DNA of 64,000 nucleotides from Hyphomonadaceae bacterium UBA7672 (lineage in GTDB: Bacteria; Pseudomonadota; Alphaproteobacteria; Caulobacterales; Hyphomonadaceae). Each line of letters opens with the position of its first letter. Positions within the stretch are counted from its first letter, which is position 1. The position numbers and the translations under genes were made by a program. Below the pieces are notes generated by a model. That model was not told where the DNA came from. It was given only the letters and a program-made list of their open reading frames with translations, and made no database searches. This document shows positions 24,508 through 34,200 of the stretch, in pieces. Location: the NCBI GenBank assembly GCA_002483135.1, contig DLHI01000022.1:124001-188000 (forward strand), in the 5' to 3' direction.

Positions 24508-25839
24508 ATGCAGCTGATCAGCCAGACGGCGGTCGAGGGAATTCCCGGGCCGACCTACGCTGAGGCCTATCCACGGATTGAAGGGCTGAACTTCAACGAC
24601 GGCAAGCTGTTTACGCAAGGGCAGCCTTACGGCGCATTCGCGCGATTGAGGCAGGCCGCGCCAGTCTGCTGGCATCCCGAGCCCGAAGGGTGGCCGGGAT
24701 TCTGGGTGGTCACGCGGCATGCCGACGTGATGCACGTGAACGGCGATCCGGCGACCTTCTCGTCACAGCGCGGCGGCATTCTCATGAATACCCCCAAGCC
24801 GGGCATGGGACATATGCTGCTGGGCCGCGCGTCGCAGGACACAATGATCAACCTCGACGCTCCGCAGCATATGCAGCTGCGTCGCGAGCACATGCCGTTC
24901 TTTACGCCGGCCTATCTGCGTGGGCTGACGGTGAAGGTGCAGACTGAAGTCACGCGGCTGATCGACGGCATGGCGGCCAAGGGGCCGTGCGACATGGTGG
25001 AGGAGTTCTCCTCGCGCCTACCGCTCTACACGCTGTGCGAAATCCTCGGCGTGCCGGAAGCTGACCGCTCGAAATTCCTGCACTGGATGCACTATCTGGA
25101 AATGGCGCAGAACCTCGCAGCCGAACAGGCCGCGCAGCCGGTCGCGCCCAGCCTGGAGCTGATCCAGTTCGTTGCCGACTTCAACAACAATGTCGAAGAG
25201 ATGTTCGCCTACGGCCAGCACATGCTGCACAAGCGCCGCCAGAATCCGCAGCCCGACCTGATGACCGCAATTGCTCGCGCGCAGGTCGATGGCGAATTGC
25301 TGAGCGACGAGTATCTCGATGGCTCGTGGCTTCTCATCGTGTTCGCCGGCAATGACACGACGCGCAACACGCTGTCGGGCGCGATGAAGCTGCTGACCGA
25401 ATTCCCGGACCAGAAGGCGAAACTGATTGCCCAGCCCGATCTTCTCTCCAACGCCGCTGACGAATTCATCCGCATGGTGAGCCCCGTGATCTACATGCGG
25501 CGCACGGCGCTGCAGGACGCGATGATCGCCGATCAGAAGATCGCGGCCGGCGAGAAGGTGATCATGTATTATGGCGCCGCGAATCGCGATCCGGCAGCGT
25601 TCGAGAATCCCGATGTGCTCGATGTGGCGCGCGCCAATGCCAACAAGCATGTGGCGTTCGGCTATGGGCCGCATGTGTGCCTCGGCAAGCGCGTGGCGCA
25701 GATTCAGCTCGAGGAAGCGTATAGCCAGCTGCTCGGCCGTCTGCCCGATATCGAATGGACTGGCGAGATCGACATCGCGCCGAACAATTTCGTGCATGCC
25801 ATACGCAAGCTGGGTGTGAGGTTCTCGGCCCGGCACTGA
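24508..25839 (+). CDS. Cytochrome P450
   Basis: A soluble bacterial P450 of 443 residues that hydroxylates a hydrophobic substrate. Hallmarks are the I-helix FAGNDTT (from residue 279), the ExxR glutamate 319 (EFIR) and the haem loop FGYGPHVCLG from residue 384 with haem-ligand Cys391. Length and motif style resemble CYP125/CYP142-like side-chain hydroxylases of steroids and other long-chain bacterial P450s, though this was not tested. No ferredoxin or reductase gene is adjacent. It heads a run of CoA-activation and beta-oxidation genes on the same strand. A GGAG site precedes the ATG. Confidence 0.92.
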   Translation: MQLISQTAVEGIPGPTYAEAYPRIEGLNFNDGKLFTQGQPYGAFARLRQAAPVCWHPEPEGWPGFWVVTRHADVMHVNGDPATFSSQRGGILMNTPKPGMGHMLLGRASQDTMINLDAPQHMQLRREHMPFFTPAYLRGLTVKVQTEVTRLIDGMAAKGPCDMVEEFSSRLPLYTLCEILGVPEADRSKFLHWMHYLEMAQNLAAEQAAQPVAPSLELIQFVADFNNNVEEMFAYGQHMLHKRRQNPQPDLMTAIARAQVDGELLSDEYLDGSWLLIVFAGNDTTRNTLSGAMKLLTEFPDQKAKLIAQPDLLSNAADEFIRMVSPVIYMRRTALQDAMIADQKIAAGEKVIMYYGAANRDPAAFENPDVLDVARANANKHVAFGYGPHVCLGKRVAQIQLEEAYSQLLGRLPDIEWTGEIDIAPNNFVHAIRKLGVRFSARH

Positions 25840-25888
25840 ACCATCGAACGACAGAATCCGGCCCACCGGACATTCAGGGAGACGCATC

Positions 25889-27427
25889 TTGGGTGATATC
25901 ATCAGCGGCGAACGCCGCTTGAACACCAATGACCTGAACTTGCGCTCCGCCCGCGCGGCGACGGGGCTCGACAGCATTGGCTTGCAACCCGGCGACATCA
26001 TCGCGCTGTTCCTGCGTAACGATTTTCCGTTCTTCGAAGCTAGCATGGCGGCCGGCATTCTCGGCGCCTATCCGACGCCGGTGAACTGGCACGCAACGCC
26101 CGAGGAAGCGCGCTACATTCTGGAGAACTCCGGCGCCAAGGCGATCGTGATCCATTCTGACCTCCTGGCCGGCATCCAGGCTGTCATACCCAAGGGCGTT
26201 CACGTCTTTGTAGTTCCAACACCAGCAGAGATCGCAGCTGCTTACAGCCTGCCGCCTCAGCCCTCGCAGGCGCCACCGGGTGCGCGCATCTGGTCGGAGT
26301 GGCTGGAGGGTTTTGCGCCATGGTCCGGCGCACCGCGTCCAAATCCAGGTACGATCATATATACGTCGGGTACGACTGGAAATCCCAAGGGCGTTCGCCG
26401 CTCGCCACCGACGCAGGAACAGGCCGACGCCTCGTTGCGCAGCCTGCTCTCCATCTTCGGATTCACCACGCGGCCGCCTGACAAGATCGTCAGCGTGATG
26501 ACCGGGCCGATGTATCACTCGGCGCCGAACGCTTATGGCATGCTGTGCGCGCGGCTCGGCGCGACGCTTCATCTGGAAGCGCGGTTCGAGCCTGAAGAGC
26601 TGCTTCAGATGATCGAGCGGCACAGGATCACGCACATCCACATGGTGCCTATCATGTTCAACCGCCTGCTGAAGCTGCCGGAAGAGGTGAGGCGGAAGTA
26701 TGATCTGTCCTCGCTGGAGTTCGTGGTGCATGCGGCCGCCCCGTGCTCTCCGCCCGTCAAGCGCGCAATGATCGAATGGTGGGGGCCGGTGATCAACGAA
26801 TACTACGGCTCCACCGAAACCGGCGGCGTCGTGTTCTGCACGTCCGAGCAATGGCTGTCGCATCCGGGAACGGTCGGGGCGCCCATGCCGGATGCCGATG
26901 TTCGTATCACCGACGCGGATGGAAACTCGCTGCCGCAGGGCGAGATCGGCGAAGTGACCGCCGCATTCCCGAACATTGCGGACTTCACCTATCATAAGGA
27001 CGACGCCAAGCGTCGCGCCACGGCGAAGGTTGGTCTGATCGCCACAGGCGATCTCGGCTATTTCGACAAGGATGGATTCCTCTATCTGTGCGATCGCTCG
27101 AAGGACATGATCATCTCGGGTGGCGTCAACATCTATCCCGCCGAGATCGAGGCTGTGCTGCATCGCATGCCCGGCGTTGCGGACTGCGCGGTGTTCGGCA
27201 TTCCTGATGACGAGTATGGCGAGGCGGTGCATGCGTGCGTGCAGGTGCAGCCGGGCAAGCAGCTGAGCGAAGAGGCCGTGAAGGCTTACCTGCGCGAACA
27301 TTTGTCCGGCTTCAAGGTTCCAAGATCCGTCGATTTCCGCACGGAACTGCCGCGCGAGGACTCGGGGAAAATCTTCAAACGCAAGCTGCGCGAGCCCTTC
27401 TGGGCGGGCCGCACGACGAGAATCTAG
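25889..27427 (+). CDS. Acyl-CoA synthetase (AMP-dependent ligase)
   Basis: A 512-residue adenylate-forming ligase that makes acyl-CoA from a carboxylic acid. Core motifs are IYTSGTTGNPKG near residue 158, YYGSTETGG, a GDLGYFDKDGFLYL hinge region and the C-terminal lysine motif DSGKIFKRKLR. The start is TTG at 25889, with GGGAGA upstream. It resembles actinobacterial FadD17/FadD19-type steroid or fatty acid ligases by general layout. It lies 50 bases after the P450 and 16 bases before an acyl-CoA dehydrogenase, so it likely activates the P450 oxidation product. Confidence 0.9.
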   Translation: MGDIISGERRLNTNDLNLRSARAATGLDSIGLQPGDIIALFLRNDFPFFEASMAAGILGAYPTPVNWHATPEEARYILENSGAKAIVIHSDLLAGIQAVIPKGVHVFVVPTPAEIAAAYSLPPQPSQAPPGARIWSEWLEGFAPWSGAPRPNPGTIIYTSGTTGNPKGVRRSPPTQEQADASLRSLLSIFGFTTRPPDKIVSVMTGPMYHSAPNAYGMLCARLGATLHLEARFEPEELLQMIERHRITHIHMVPIMFNRLLKLPEEVRRKYDLSSLEFVVHAAAPCSPPVKRAMIEWWGPVINEYYGSTETGGVVFCTSEQWLSHPGTVGAPMPDADVRITDADGNSLPQGEIGEVTAAFPNIADFTYHKDDAKRRATAKVGLIATGDLGYFDKDGFLYLCDRSKDMIISGGVNIYPAEIEAVLHRMPGVADCAVFGIPDDEYGEAVHACVQVQPGKQLSEEAVKAYLREHLSGFKVPRSVDFRTELPREDSGKIFKRKLREPFWAGRTTRI

Positions 27428-27442
27428 AGAGGAAACCCGCAG

Positions 27443-28558
27443 GTGAACTTCGATTTCTCCGACGAACAGAAGATGCTCCGCGACCAGGCGCGCAAATTCC
27501 TGGCCGAAAAGTCCAGCAGGAAGGTCGTCCGCGACGTGCTGAACGACGATGCGAAGGCATTCGATGCGTCGTTATGGAGGGCGATTGCGGAGCAGGGCTG
27601 GCTTGGTGTAGCGATACCCGAAGAGCACGGCGGGCTTGGCCTTGGCCGGCTTGAGCTGTGCGTGCTGGCAGAAGAAATCGGGCGCGCGCTGGCGCCTGTG
27701 CCGTTCTCGTCGACGCTGTACTTCTTCGCCGAGGCGCTGTTGCTGGCGGCGTCCGCCGATCAGCGTGCGCGCATCCTGCCCGGCATTGCAGACGGCTCGG
27801 TGATCGGTGCATTCGCGGTTTCCGAGGGGCCGGGAGCGCCCTCGCCGTCGTCGATTGAGGCCCAGTTCGACGGATCGAAACTCACTGGCGTCAAGATACC
27901 CGTCACAGATGGGGATATCGCCACGTACGCCGTCGTGCTGGCGCGCGAGGCGCAAGGCCTATCGCTTGTGCTCGTTGATCTCAATCAGAACGGCGTGAAG
28001 CGCGAATCTCTGAAGACTCTGGACCCGACACGCAGCCACGCGCGTCTCACCTTCAGCAAGGCATCCGCCGAGCGCATCGGCAAGGCGGGCGAAGGCTGGG
28101 ACCTTGCGGAGCAGGTCCTTGATCGCGCCGCCGTGCTGATCGCTTTCGAGCAGATCGGCGGCGCAGGAGCGTGCCTCGAAATGTCGGTCGACTTCGCGAA
28201 GAACCGCTACGCCTTCTCGCGCCAGATCGGCTCGTTCCAGGCGATCAAGCACAAGCTGGCTGACATGTACGTTGGCATCGAGCTGGCGCGTTCGAATGCG
28301 TACTACGGCGCATGGGCGCTTTCGACGGAAGCTGGTCAGTTGCCAATCGCAGCGGCTGCGGCGCGCGTGGCGGCGTGTGATGCATACTATTTCGCATCGA
28401 AGGAAAACATCCAGGCGCATGGCGGCATGGGTTATACGTGGGAGGTGGACTGCCACCTCTTCTATCGCCGCGCCAAGCTTCTCGCCGTGCAGGCGGGTGG
28501 TCCCGGCGTATGGAAGGAAAAGCTGGTGCGCCGGCTTGAACAGAAGAACGCGGCCTAG
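27443..28558 (+). CDS. Acyl-CoA dehydrogenase (small type)
   Basis: A 371-residue FAD-dependent acyl-CoA dehydrogenase. The N-terminal helical domain starts FDFSDEQKMLRDQARKFL. The C-terminal FAD region reads GGMGYTWEVDCHLFYRR, with its Glu in the position seen in FadE28-type subunits. It is paired head to tail with a 407-residue acyl-CoA dehydrogenase, like the heteromeric two-subunit enzymes of steroid side-chain oxidation. The start is GTG at 27443. Partnership with the next gene product is inferred. Confidence 0.9.
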   Translation: MNFDFSDEQKMLRDQARKFLAEKSSRKVVRDVLNDDAKAFDASLWRAIAEQGWLGVAIPEEHGGLGLGRLELCVLAEEIGRALAPVPFSSTLYFFAEALLLAASADQRARILPGIADGSVIGAFAVSEGPGAPSPSSIEAQFDGSKLTGVKIPVTDGDIATYAVVLAREAQGLSLVLVDLNQNGVKRESLKTLDPTRSHARLTFSKASAERIGKAGEGWDLAEQVLDRAAVLIAFEQIGGAGACLEMSVDFAKNRYAFSRQIGSFQAIKHKLADMYVGIELARSNAYYGAWALSTEAGQLPIAAAAARVAACDAYYFASKENIQAHGGMGYTWEVDCHLFYRRAKLLAVQAGGPGVWKEKLVRRLEQKNAA

Positions 28559-28567
28559 GAGAGAGTC

Positions 28568-29791
28568 ATGGATTTCAACGACACCCCCGAAGAAGCCGCC
28601 TTCCGCGCTGAAGCCCGCGCTTGGCTAGAGAAGACGCTTGGCCAGCCGAGCGGACGCACAGGCGCCCGACCGGACTCCGCCGAGTGGCTGCAGATCGCCA
28701 AGGCCTATCAGGCAAAGAAGGCTGCAGCTGGCTATGTCGGCCTGACCTGGCGCAAGGAAGTCGGCGGCCGCGAACTATCGCCGATCTACTCCGTCATCTT
28801 TGGACAGGAAGAGCAGCAGTTCCAGGCGCCCGTTGCGCCATTCTCCATCGGGCTTGGCATGTGCATTCCGACGGTGATCGCATTCCACAAACCTGAAAGC
28901 GTGAAGCGATATGTCGGCCCCGCCCTGCGTGGTGAGGAAATCTGGTGCCAGCTCTTCTCTGAACCTGGCGCTGGCTCGGACGTGGCCGGCCTCAAGACCC
29001 GCGCCGTGAAGGATGGCGACGACTGGATCATCAACGGTCAGAAGGTGTGGACCTCCGGCGCGCATTATTCCGACTATGGCATTGTGCTTGTGCGCACCAA
29101 TCCCGAGAAGGAGAAACACAAGGGCCTCACCATGTTCGTCATCAACATGAAGGCGCCGGGTGTGGAAGTGCGTCCGATCCATCAGATGTCTGGCGGGTCG
29201 AACTTCAACGAGGTCTACTTCACTGACGTCCGCATCCCCGACAGCGAACGCCTCGGCGAAGTGGGCAATGGCTGGAATGTCGCGCTGGTCACGCTGATGA
29301 ACGAACGCCTCGCGGTCGGCGGATCGGCTGGGCCCGAGTATGGCGAGATACTCGAACTTGCGCGCAACACGCCCTCGCCATCCGGCAAGGGTTCCCTGCT
29401 GCAGGACCAGGCCTTCAGAGAAAAACTGGCTGGCTGGTATGTTAGTGCGGAAGGCTACACGCTCGGCAAGTACCGCACGATGACGGCGCTTTCGAAGGGC
29501 CAGACGCCGGGGCCTGAAAACTCGATCGGCAAGATCCTGAACGCCAACCGTATGCAGGATCTCGCCAACGCGGCCATCGAAGGCGAGGATCACTTCGGTA
29601 TCATCTCGGATGCGGACCTCGCCCCCATGCAGGGCGCCTTCCACAACGCCTACATGTGGGCGCCGGGGTTGCGCATCGCGGGTGGCACGGACGAGATCCT
29701 GCGCAACATCATAGCTGAACGGGTGCTGGGCCTGCCCCAGGACGTGCGCGTCGACAAGGGCGTCGCGTACAAGGATCTGCCCAAGGGCTGA
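28568..29791 (+). CDS. Acyl-CoA dehydrogenase (large type)
   Basis: A 407-residue acyl-CoA dehydrogenase. Motifs include SEPGAGSDVAGLKTRA, VWTSGAHYSDYGIVLVRT and the FAD/oligomer segment RIAGGTDEILRNIIAERVLG. It starts 9 bases after the previous acyl-CoA dehydrogenase with an AGGAGAGA site. The two probably form a mixed oligomer acting on a CoA ester made by the upstream ligase. Confidence 0.92.
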   Translation: MDFNDTPEEAAFRAEARAWLEKTLGQPSGRTGARPDSAEWLQIAKAYQAKKAAAGYVGLTWRKEVGGRELSPIYSVIFGQEEQQFQAPVAPFSIGLGMCIPTVIAFHKPESVKRYVGPALRGEEIWCQLFSEPGAGSDVAGLKTRAVKDGDDWIINGQKVWTSGAHYSDYGIVLVRTNPEKEKHKGLTMFVINMKAPGVEVRPIHQMSGGSNFNEVYFTDVRIPDSERLGEVGNGWNVALVTLMNERLAVGGSAGPEYGEILELARNTPSPSGKGSLLQDQAFREKLAGWYVSAEGYTLGKYRTMTALSKGQTPGPENSIGKILNANRMQDLANAAIEGEDHFGIISDADLAPMQGAFHNAYMWAPGLRIAGGTDEILRNIIAERVLGLPQDVRVDKGVAYKDLPKG

Positions 29792-29874
29792 CCTGCGTCG
29801 ATTCAAAGGGTCATTGTGCTGGAGGCGCGAGGCGCTCTACTATTGGCAAAACAGACAGCCAGTGGGAGCACCTC

Positions 29875-31140
29875 TTGTCCGACCTTCACGATAATCCGGA
29901 ACTCAACGACCTTCGCATGTCGGAGAAGGGGCGGCCGCTGTTTGACGCCGTGAAGCGTCACATCGCCGAAAACGTTGAGCCGATCCTCGAGGAGTTCGAC
30001 GAACTTGATCGCCAGAAGACTGATCGCTGGTCCTGGCATCCGCGCCAACTGGAGCTGCTTGATGGCGCGAAGAAGAAAGCCAAGGCCGCCGGCCTGTGGA
30101 ACTTCTTCCTGCCCAACGCTGAAACCGGCGAGGGTCTCTCCAATCTCGACTACGCCTACATCGCGGCCGAATTGGGCAAGTGCCACCTCGCCTCCGAAAC
30201 GCTGAACTGTTCCGCCCCCGACACGGGCAACATGGAAGTGCTCGAACGCGTGGGCACGCCTGCGCAGAAGAAGAAGTGGCTCGAGCCGCTGTTGAACGGC
30301 GAGATCCGCTCCGCCTATGCGATGACGGAGCCAAACGTCGCCTCCTCGGACGCCAAGAATATCTCAACCAGCGCCGTACTTGAAGGCAATGAGTGGGTGA
30401 TCAACGGCGAGAAGTACTACATCTCGAATGCCGGCGATCCGCGTTGCAAGATCATGATCACCATGGTCAAGACCAGCCCCAATGCGCCGGCGCATCTTCA
30501 GCAGTCGCAGATCCTCGTGCCGATGGACACGCCCGGCGTGAAGGTCATCGGCCCGATGCACGTCTTCGGCGCCGACCATGCACCGCGCGGCCACATGCAC
30601 ATCAAATTCACGAACGTGCGCGTGCCGAAGGAGAACATCCTACTTGGCGAGGGGCGCGGCTTCGAGATCAGCCAGGTCCGCCTCGGGCCGGGCCGCATCC
30701 ATCACTGCATGCGCACCATCGGCAAGGCGGAAGCCGCCCTCGAGATGATGATCAAGCGTGGCCTGTCGCGCGAAGCCTTTGGCCAGCCGCTCATCAAGCT
30801 GGGCAAGAATCCCGAAGTCGTTTCGCGCGCTCGTTACGACATCGAGCAGATGCGCCTGATGGTACTGAAGGCAGCCAAGGCGATGGATGTGCTCGGCAAC
30901 AAGGAGGCCCGTGTCTGGGTGTCGATGGTGAAGTCGATGATCCCGGAGATCACCTGCCGCATCATCGACGAGGCGATCCAGATCCACGGCGCCACCGGCA
31001 TATCGCAATGGACGCCGCTGGCCGAACTCTATGCCGACGTGCGCCACCTTCGTTTCGCTGACGGTCCTGACGAGGTGCACCACATGGTGGTCGGCCGTCA
31101 CGAGATCAGGAAATACCAGCCGGGCAGCAATACGCCGTAG
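29875..31140 (+). CDS. Acyl-CoA dehydrogenase, ACAD10/11-like
   Basis: A third acyl-CoA dehydrogenase, 421 residues, of the ACAD10/11-like branch (AMTEPNVASSDAKNIST, YYISNAGDPRCKIMI, GATGISQWTPLAELYADVR). Members act on long or hydroxylated acyl-CoA. The start is TTG at 29875 with GGGAG just upstream. It lies 83 bases after the second dehydrogenase, and an inverted repeat 21 bases past its stop may end the transcript. Confidence 0.9.
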   Translation: MSDLHDNPELNDLRMSEKGRPLFDAVKRHIAENVEPILEEFDELDRQKTDRWSWHPRQLELLDGAKKKAKAAGLWNFFLPNAETGEGLSNLDYAYIAAELGKCHLASETLNCSAPDTGNMEVLERVGTPAQKKKWLEPLLNGEIRSAYAMTEPNVASSDAKNISTSAVLEGNEWVINGEKYYISNAGDPRCKIMITMVKTSPNAPAHLQQSQILVPMDTPGVKVIGPMHVFGADHAPRGHMHIKFTNVRVPKENILLGEGRGFEISQVRLGPGRIHHCMRTIGKAEAALEMMIKRGLSREAFGQPLIKLGKNPEVVSRARYDIEQMRLMVLKAAKAMDVLGNKEARVWVSMVKSMIPEITCRIIDEAIQIHGATGISQWTPLAELYADVRHLRFADGPDEVHHMVVGRHEIRKYQPGSNTP

Positions 31141-31161
31141 GCAGCCTCATATCTCCACGCC

Positions 31162-31200
31162 GCGCAAGCTTCACAGCTCTCATGCCTGTGAAGCTTGCGC
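31162..31200. terminator. 15-bp perfect inverted repeat (hairpin)
   Basis: Arms GCGCAAGCTTCACAG (31162-31176) and CTGTGAAGCTTGCGC (31186-31200) with a 9-base loop. It lies between the ACAD10/11-like gene and the Mfd-like gene. As RNA it would be a very stable hairpin that could end transcription, but there is no U-tract. An operator role is the alternative. Confidence 0.5.
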
Positions 31201-31247
31201 TGGCGTACGCATGCGGTAGTTGCTTCCGCTTCAAAGGGATTCGTTGA

Positions 31248-34200
31248 ATGGCTGATGGGCCTGGCTCGAAGGCGCGGGGAAACGTTGCGCGCGCGGAATG
31301 CGCCGTTGGCGTTGCCGCGACGCGTATCGCCGAAGCGCTGAACAAGAAAACCGTTCTGGCCATAGTCTCTAGCGATTATCGTGCGCGGGACATTCATGCC
31401 GCGCTTCAGGGGGCGGCGCCCAAGGCGGAGATCGTGTTCTTCGGACCGAGCGACGCGCTGCCGGGCGACACCCAGCCGCCCACGCCTGCCAACACCGGCG
31501 TGCGTCTGGCGGCCCTGCGTCGCGCGCGCGGTCTGGCCAAGGCGAAAGCGAAGAAGGTGGTCTGCGTCACCACGGCGGAAGCGGCCAGCGAAATGCTGCC
31601 CAAACCCGCAACGTTCGATGGCGCGCTGACGCGGTTTGTCGTCGGCGGGCGTATCGAGCCCGAGGCGTTCCGCAACGTGGTACGCAGCATCGGCTACTAT
31701 GAAGACGACCGCGTCGATGAACCCGCCGAATTCGCCATGCGTGGGCGTGTGATCGACATCTTTCCGGCAAACGCAGAAAGACCTGTTCGCCTCGAACTGG
31801 CCGACGGTGCGGTGCAGCGTATCCGCGAGTTTGACTCGGTTAGCCAGCGCGGCGTGCGCGACCTGCCGTTTATTGATCTCGGATCCGCCGCCTGGCCCGT
31901 TCTGCTCGGGCGCAGCAACACGTTGTTCGACTATTTTCCCGATGCGGTCATCGCGCTCGATCCTGGTGCAGCCGCCGAGCGCTCGCGCTTTCTGAGCCTC
32001 GCGGCCGACGCCACTGGCGGCCAGAAGAAGAATGCGCCGGCGAACCAGACCATCGTTCCACAAGCCGCTTGGGACGCCGCGACGAAGAAGCGAACGATGC
32101 TCGATCTGGCCGCCGGGCCGGATGAACGCACGATCCGCTTTTCCGCCAACGCCGATCCCGTGAAAGCAATGAATGCCGAGATCGCCGCCGCCTTCAAGGA
32201 AAAGGCGCGCGTGGTGATTGCAGGAACAGACCACGACCTGCGCTTTCTGAAGAAGCGCCTGCCGCGCAATCTGGCGCAGGGCGCGCGTCCCATTCCAGGC
32301 TGGAACGAGGCTGACAGCGGCTGGCTCAATCGGGTGAAGCTGCTCGACATGCGCGTGCCACTGAGCTGGCGCGAGCCGAAGCGGCTAGTGGTCTCCGCGC
32401 GCGAAGTCATTGGCAACAATGCTGGCCTCACGGCTGCGTCCGAGGATGGCGGCGAACATCTGCTTGAAATCGGGGACGTGTGCATCGGTGATGTCGTGAT
32501 CCACGAAGATCACGGGCTTGCCGTCATCGCCGGGCTCAGCCGTCCCTCGGGGGCGAGCGCCGTCGTGGAAGCGATTGAGTTAGAATATGCGGGCGGCGCG
32601 CGCCGGCTTGTGCCGGTCGAGGAGGCCGATCGCATATGGCGCTACGGCGCAGACAGGTCGGCTGTCACGCTCGATGGCCTCGATGGCGCGAGCTGGCGCA
32701 AGCGCCGCCTGATCATCGACAAGGCGATGACCGAGACCGCGGCCGAAATGACGCGCCTCGCCAAGGAAAATGCAAAGCGCCGCTCCCCGAAGATCGAACC
32801 CGATCCAGGCGCCTATGCTGACTTCGTCACCGGCTTCCCGTTCTCTGAAACGCCGGATCAGACCCGTGCCATCAATGCAGTGCGCGATGATCTCGCTTCG
32901 GGCAAACCGATGGATCGGCTGGTGGTTGGCGATGTCGGGTATGGCAAGACAGAGGTGGCGATGCGCGCCGCAGCGCTGGTTGCGCTGGCCGGCAAGCAGG
33001 TGGTGATTTCTGCGCCGACCACTGTGTTGGTGCGCCAGCACTATGAGACGTTCAAAGCGCGTTTCGAGCGCACGGGTCTCAAGGTCGCCTCACTGTCGCG
33101 CCTGTCGGATGCCGCAGAGCGCAAGCGGGTCAAGGCTGGTCTGGCTGACGGGTCCATCTCGGTCGTTGTCGGGACCGGGGCGGTTGCTGCAGACAAGGTC
33201 GAGTACGCCAATCTCGCGCTGGTTGTGATCGACGAGGAGCAACGCTTTGGGGCGGCTGACAAGGCGCGATTGCGCGATCTTGCGGGTCCCAGCGGTCATC
33301 TGCTCAGTCTCACCGCCACGCCTATCCCGCGAACCCTTCAGAACGCCTTGCTGGGCCTGAAGCAGATGTCGGTGATTGCAACGCCGCCCGCGCGCCGCCA
33401 GCCCATCCGCACGCTCGCCGGTACGTTTGACGAGCATCAGGTGAAGACGGCGCTGTTGCGTGAGAAGGATCGCGGCGGCCAGAGTTTTGTTGTTGTCCCG
33501 CGTATCCAGGATCTTCCCGGCATCGAAGCGACGCTGCACCGATTGGTCCCGGAGCTGACACTGTTGCAGGCGCACGGAGAAATGCCCGCGGCCGATATCG
33601 ACAGCTCCATGGTTCGTTTCGCCAATGGCCTAGGCGATATCCTGCTGGCGACCAACATCATCGAGGCGGGTCTCGACGTGCCGCGCGCGAACACGATGAT
33701 TGTCTGGCGAGCTGACCGTTTTGGCCTCGCGCAGCTTCACCAACTGCGTGGCCGCGTGGGACGTGGCAACCGGCGCGGGCACATTATTTTGGCCACCGAG
33801 CCCGGCTCCACGCTTACCGAGGCAACGAAGAAGCGACTGCGTACGCTCGAGTCGCTTGATCGTCTCGGCGCCGGCTTCGCCATCAGCGCGCGCGACCTCG
33901 ATATTCGAGGCGCCGGTGATCTGGTGGGCGACGCGCAGAGCGGTCACATGAAACTCATCGGCATCGATCTCTATCAGCACCTGCTGGAGCGCGCTGTGCG
34001 CGAGGCGCAGGGCGAGACGATCGAGCGGTGGGCTCCCGTCATCAACGTTGGACTCAGCGGCCGCATTCCGCCGGACTGGATTCCGGAGGCAGATACGCGC
34101 CTGTCGCTCTATCTCCGTCTTGCGCGGCTCACCTCGCGAGACGAACTCGATGCATTCGAGGATGAGCTGGCCGACCGTTTCGGCGAGGAGCCCGACGAGG

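Noticed and set aside
25018..27301. Two minus-strand frames opposite the P450 and ligase
   Set aside because: Both mirror genes with complete catalytic motifs on the plus strand.
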